Part shown: positions 8,725-11,024 of the stretch, piece by piece
Layout of the letters: each line of letters opens with the position of its first letter
Position numbering within the stretch: position 1 is the stretch's first letter
NCBI GenBank assembly: GCA_964533705.1
Contig: CAZHMN010000088.1
Location: 1 to 11,024 of the forward strand
Direction: 5' to 3'
DNA: 11,024 nt
Source of the DNA: CAZHMN01 sp964533705
Lineage (GTDB): Bacteria > Electryoneota > B3-LCP
The notes under the pieces: generated by a model
What the model saw: the letters and a program-made list of their open reading frames with translations, nothing else
The model's database searches: none
What the model was told of the DNA's origin: nothing
Position numbers and translations under genes: made by a program

Positions 8725-8775
8725 GTCGCTTTAGCGACTTTAAATTCGGTCTAAGCCGCAGAATTTATTCTGCGG
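8725..8775. repeat. Palindromic intergenic repeat, copy B
   Basis: The full 51-bp unit, same orientation as copy A. The only difference is T for C at the centre of the second palindrome (GAATTTATTC), which leaves the 9-bp arms intact. Its downstream end is duplicated in copy C. Confidence 0.9.
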
Positions 8776-8793
8776 CGACCACACTTCAGAGGC

Positions 8794-8819
8794 CTGCAGA
8801 ATTTATTCTGCGGCGACCA
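8794..8819. repeat. Palindromic intergenic repeat, partial copy C
   Basis: Only the second palindrome is present (CTGCAGAATTTATTCTGCGG, 8794-8813), with one arm base changed. It is followed by CGACCA. The 24 bp at 8796-8819 are identical to 8758-8781 in copy B and its flank, so this copy probably arose by a local tandem duplication. Confidence 0.85.
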
Positions 8820-8895
8820 GAGTCGAGTGCCATCAATCACCTGAGGAATAATATCTTCAGAAATCGTCTAAAATTTTTCAAACGATAATTCGCTA

Positions 8896-8913
8896 ATGTG
8901 ATCCGGATCACAT
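8896..8913. promoter_or_regulatory. CRP/FNR-family operator, perfect 18-bp palindrome
   Basis: ATGTGATCCGGATCACAT is a perfect palindrome and fits TGTGA-N6-TCACA of the cAMP receptor protein at every conserved base. Centred at 8904.5, it would lie near -41.5 of a transcript starting around 8946, with TAACTT (8935-8940) as a -10-like element and no good -35. That is the class II activation arrangement. The regulator itself is not in the window. Confidence 0.7.
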
Positions 8914-9008
8914 AAAATGTCAATTTTATTGTGGTAACTTTGTAAGTCTAATATCTCAGTTTCTGCCAATCAAATCCTACCCTAAAACGACTTCCTGGAG
9001 GACAAGCC

Positions 9009-10397
9009 ATGAAATTTAGTAGAATTTTTCTCAGCCTGTTGCTGATCCTCACGCTTAGTGCCGCCGCCAATGCTTATACGCTATCCGGTGACATATCCGG
9101 AGCGGAATGGTTCGGGGGCATCACCTACGTTTATGCTCTCTCCCTGGATATCTTGAATCCCAGTTTCTATATCGGGTTAGCACTGCTGGGTAACGGGGCA
9201 TATTTTATTTTCAGCGTTCCGGAGGGGACTTACGTTCTTATCGCCTTCCAGGACAGGGATGGTAATCTCATCCCCTCCATTGACGATTATATGGGATATT
9301 ACGGTGGTGCTGTTCCTGCTCTCGTGGAAGTCACCGGCAATGTGGACGATCTGGACATCGAGGTGGAGGCGCTGCCCTTTACCTCGATCTCTGGTGCTGT
9401 CTCGTGCCCTCAAGGCGAATTCGGTTTGACCTACATCCTGGCCGCTTCCGATCCCGATTTTGAGGACGTGGTGGGATGGACAATTCCGCTGACTCTGGAC
9501 GGCAATGCCGATTACAACCTCTTCATTGATCCCGGAGAATACTATGTCATGTCTTACCTGGACGCTGATTTCAGCTTCAGCCGCACCTCCGAGGATCCTC
9601 AGATCTTCTACGGTGCTCCGAACTATCCGATCCTCGTTGACATCACCGGCAGCTCCGCCGAGAATATTGATCTACCCATGATGCTCCCGCCGGATATTGA
9701 ATTAACCTTGACGCCCCAGGGAACTCCCATCGTTATCCCGCCGGGTGGTGGGTCCTTTGATTACACCATCGGCGGTCAGAATCTGGGAACGGAAACCGTC
9801 GTCACTCAGCTTTGGGTTGACGTCACTTTGCCGGATGGGACTCCCTACGGCCCAATTATAGGTCCTGCAAATCTTACCATGCCTGCCGGCTTCTCCATCA
9901 GCCGGGACAGAACGCAGACCGTACCCGGATCGGCTCCGGCGGGTCAGTACAGCTATAATGCCTACGCCGGATTTTACCCGGCCATTGTTTGGTTCGAGAC
10001 CTCCTTCAACTTTGAAAAGTTAGGAGTGGACGCAAACGGAGCGCTGACATCCTGGCCTTCAGCAGGTGACCATTTAGGGGGTTGGGAACCGGCGAGAGTC
10101 TCACGACCGGTGGAATCACAGGCGGTGAATCCTGCAACCTTCACCCTCTGTGAGGTCTACCCCAATCCCTTTAACCCCACCACCACCATCAGCTTTTCTC
10201 TCCCGGAAGTGATGCATGTCGGTTTGAGGGTCTATAACGTTTCCGGCCGTGAAGTCGCCACGCTGGCGAACAGCTTTCACAATGCCGGGAAGTATAAAAT
10301 TACCTTCGATGGTTCTCATTTGTCGTCGGGAGTTTACCTGTACAGCCTTGAAGCGGGCAATATGATAATAAGCGGCAAAATGATCCTGATGAAATAA
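9009..10397 (+). CDS. Secreted beta-sandwich protein with type IX secretion sorting tail
   Basis: An exported protein of unknown function, 462 residues. It has a signal peptide (1-22, hydrophobic IFLSLLLILTLSAAA, cleavage at ANA/YT). Two carboxypeptidase-regulatory/transthyretin-like beta-sandwich units follow (about 24-120 and 126-225); the first contains the acidic loop DRDGNLIPSIDD, which may bind calcium. Next comes an Ig-like domain (about 229-335, with PGGGSFDYTIGGQNLG) and, after a linker, the C-terminal sorting domain (about 380-462, YPNPFNPTTTISFSLP through SSGVYLYSLEAG). The ATG at 9009 has GGAGG 9 nt upstream. No catalytic motif is seen; an adhesive or structural envelope role is inference. 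It shares only the signal/tail architecture with the protein at 876. A CRP-like site lies about 100 bp upstream, and an intrinsic terminator follows. Confidence 0.9.
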   Translation: MKFSRIFLSLLLILTLSAAANAYTLSGDISGAEWFGGITYVYALSLDILNPSFYIGLALLGNGAYFIFSVPEGTYVLIAFQDRDGNLIPSIDDYMGYYGGAVPALVEVTGNVDDLDIEVEALPFTSISGAVSCPQGEFGLTYILAASDPDFEDVVGWTIPLTLDGNADYNLFIDPGEYYVMSYLDADFSFSRTSEDPQIFYGAPNYPILVDITGSSAENIDLPMMLPPDIELTLTPQGTPIVIPPGGGSFDYTIGGQNLGTETVVTQLWVDVTLPDGTPYGPIIGPANLTMPAGFSISRDRTQTVPGSAPAGQYSYNAYAGFYPAIVWFETSFNFEKLGVDANGALTSWPSAGDHLGGWEPARVSRPVESQAVNPATFTLCEVYPNPFNPTTTISFSLPEVMHVGLRVYNVSGREVATLANSFHNAGKYKITFDGSHLSSGVYLYSLEAGNMIISGKMILMK

Positions 10398-10418
10398 CCA
10401 CAAAGAGAGATGAAAAGC

Positions 10419-10457
10419 AAAGGGCCGTCTAGAGAATCGCTCAGATGGCCCTTTTTT
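10419..10457 (+). terminator. Intrinsic terminator after the second secreted-protein gene
   Basis: AAAGGGCCGTCT (10419-10430) pairs with AGATGGCCCTTT, a GC-rich stem with one G-U pair around a 12-nt loop. A run of six Ts (10452-10457) follows. It lies 21 nt after the stop codon. Confidence 0.9.
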
Positions 10458-10524
10458 ATAGACTAAAGGTGTCTCAGGATTTTACCGATCGAGAAAATGG
10501 AGAGTAATTTGAGGCAAAATTCGC

Positions 10525-10553
10525 TTGAAGTCGGACATATTTTTCGTTATCTT
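10525..10553 (+). promoter_or_regulatory. Sigma-70-type promoter of the tRNA gene
   Basis: -35 TTGAAG (10525-10530), 17-bp spacer, -10 TATCTT (10548-10553). Transcription would begin near 10560, a few bases before the mature tRNA. Confidence 0.6.
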
Positions 10554-10564
10554 TAATAGGTTAA

Positions 10565-10638
10565 GGGCCCATAGCTCAGTTGGTTAGAGCTGCGGACTCA
10601 TAATCCGTAGGTCGGGGGTTCGAGTCCCTCTGGGCCCA
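10565..10638 (+). tRNA. tRNA with anticodon CAT (elongator Met or Ile2)
   Basis: A complete 74-nt cloverleaf. The acceptor GGGCCCA pairs fully with TGGGCCC. The D-arm is GCTC/GAGC, the anticodon stem GCGGA/TCCGT (one G-U) with loop CTCATAA, the T-arm GGGGG/CCCTC (one G-U) with loop TTCGAGT, and the discriminator is A. CCA is not encoded. The anticodon CAT belongs to elongator Met or, after lysidine modification, to Ile reading AUA. The acceptor has C4-G69 and C5-G68, which favour TilS recognition in E. coli, so Ile2 is possible. It is not an initiator, because position 1 pairs with 72. Integration remnants lie directly downstream. Confidence 0.95.
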
Positions 10639-10748
10639 CAGTATAAAAACCATAATTTTCAAGACCTTGCCCACTTTATCTCCTGTTGCTATTTAGGGGG
10701 AATGTGGGTATTTTTGTGTGAGGACTATTGCAATACTATTGCACCGGC

Positions 10749-11009
10749 CTATCCAACACATGTCAGAACCTCCGCAACTTCACGCAAATCTTCGGGTAAA
10801 GAGTGGGTGTAGATTTCGGTGACTTTAACCGAGCTGTGCCCGAGGAAATCCTTGATCTGCGTTAGCGCGATACGACGACGCACCAGATCCGTCGCTGCTG
10901 TATGTCCTAGGCAAGGCAGGTGGAAATCCTTTTCAATCCCACAGCGAGCATTCCTTGATATAGCACTTGCGAATTTCGGCTTTTTGATAAGCCGAACAAT
11001 CGATGCATT
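10749..11009 (-). pseudogene. Tyrosine recombinase (phage-type integrase), C-terminal remnant
   Basis: The minus-strand frame between a stop at 11010-11012 and the TAG at 10749-10751 encodes the last part of a tyrosine recombinase catalytic domain. It reads GIEKDFHLPCLGHTAATDL, then IKDFLGHSSVKVTEIYTH with the nucleophilic Tyr, and ends LREVAEVLTCVG. The LGHSS box and YTH are intact. The usual HxLRHT motif reads PCLGHT, so the catalytic His (codon 10914-10916, CCT) and Arg (codon 10905-10907, GGA) are each lost by what looks like one base change. No ATG, GTG or TTG start lies in the frame, and the N-terminal and first catalytic Arg regions are missing. It points toward the tRNA, as expected for an element that once integrated there. 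Almost certainly inactive. Confidence 0.85.
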
Positions 11010-11024
11010 TCAACCGGATTGCCA
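10933..11024 (-). CDS. C-terminal end of a four-cysteine phage-type protein (partial or truncated)
   Basis: In another minus-strand frame, open at the window edge, the peptide contains AIRLKCIDCSAYQKAEI followed by RKCYIKECSLWD and a TGA. The spacing C-x2-C-x10-C-x4-C and the AIR.KC.DC...AE...C...C.L sequence recall a small cysteine-cluster (probably zinc-binding) domain that I associate with phage and prophage hypothetical proteins. In that group the chain usually continues after C-x-L-[YW]. The stop directly after LWD, where recombinase-like sequence begins in a different frame, suggests a deletion junction or frameshift. The upstream part lies outside the window. Confidence 0.45.
   Translation of the reverse strand, partial: AIRLKCIDCSAYQKAEIRKCYIKECSLWD

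Larger units (their letters stand above)
8392..9008. other. Repeat-rich intergenic region, aspS / secreted protein gene
   Basis: These 617 bp between divergent genes carry, in order, the aspS promoter, repeat copy A, two other small hairpins, repeat copy B, partial copy C, a CRP-like palindrome, and a GGAGG ribosome binding site just before 9009. No open frame here has recognisable content. Confidence 0.7.

Noticed and set aside
8570..8819. CRISPR array
   Set aside because: Only three palindromic units are present, spacing and flanks are irregular, one copy is a local duplication, and no cas gene is near.
8640..8888. 82-codon plus-strand open frame in the repeat region
   Set aside because: It runs through repeat copy B and partial copy C, so the reading frame reflects the repeats; no ribosome binding site or homology is seen.

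Overview
The window looks like chromosome from an uncultured bacterium of the wider FCB assemblage (Fibrobacteres-Chlorobi-Bacteroidetes and allied candidate phyla). The main reason is that two secreted proteins end in the YPNPFNP-type C-terminal domain used as a type IX secretion (Por) sorting signal, which is typical of that assemblage. The promoters I can read are ordinary TTGACA/TATAAT-like elements with 17-bp spacers rather than the TTTG/TAnnTTTG elements of Bacteroidota proper. A candidate phylum beside Bacteroidota is therefore more likely than a classical Bacteroidetes. The phylum itself cannot be fixed from this sequence.

Layout. Positions 2-38 hold one copy of a palindromic intergenic repeat. 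D-aminoacyl-tRNA deacylase (dtd, minus) follows, then a divergent intergenic region with a strong plus-strand promoter. Next is a secreted parallel beta-helix protein with a sorting tail (876-2579, plus), closed by an intrinsic terminator. Facing it on the minus strand is a 709-residue winged-helix protein with a helicase-associated C-terminal domain (2686-4815), which has its own promoter. Upstream of that, on the minus strand, is yjbQ (4984-5388). It is preceded by a strong promoter, a roughly 108-nt GC-rich structured stretch and a U9 intrinsic terminator that ends 20 nt before the start codon. This is the arrangement of an attenuated leader or a stand-alone small RNA. The minus-strand pair aspS-rlmB occupies 5757-8391 and has a clear promoter in front of aspS.

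The 617-bp region 8392-9008 is rich in short palindromes: two near-identical 51-bp units, a third partial copy and other small hairpins. It also carries a perfect CRP/FNR-like palindrome upstream of a second secreted protein with a sorting tail (9009-10397, plus), which is again closed by an intrinsic terminator. A tRNA with anticodon CAT follows, with its own promoter. The last 280 bases hold, on the minus strand, the broken C-terminal end of a tyrosine recombinase and an out-of-frame four-cysteine phage-type peptide. These look like remnants of an element integrated beside the tRNA.

How the genes work together. dtd, aspS, rlmB and the tRNA serve translation: charging, proofreading, ribosome maturation and decoding. 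The two sorting-tailed proteins are envelope or secreted products. The best candidates for something undescribed are the RNA in front of yjbQ, the palindromic repeat mosaic, and the orphan helicase-associated protein.
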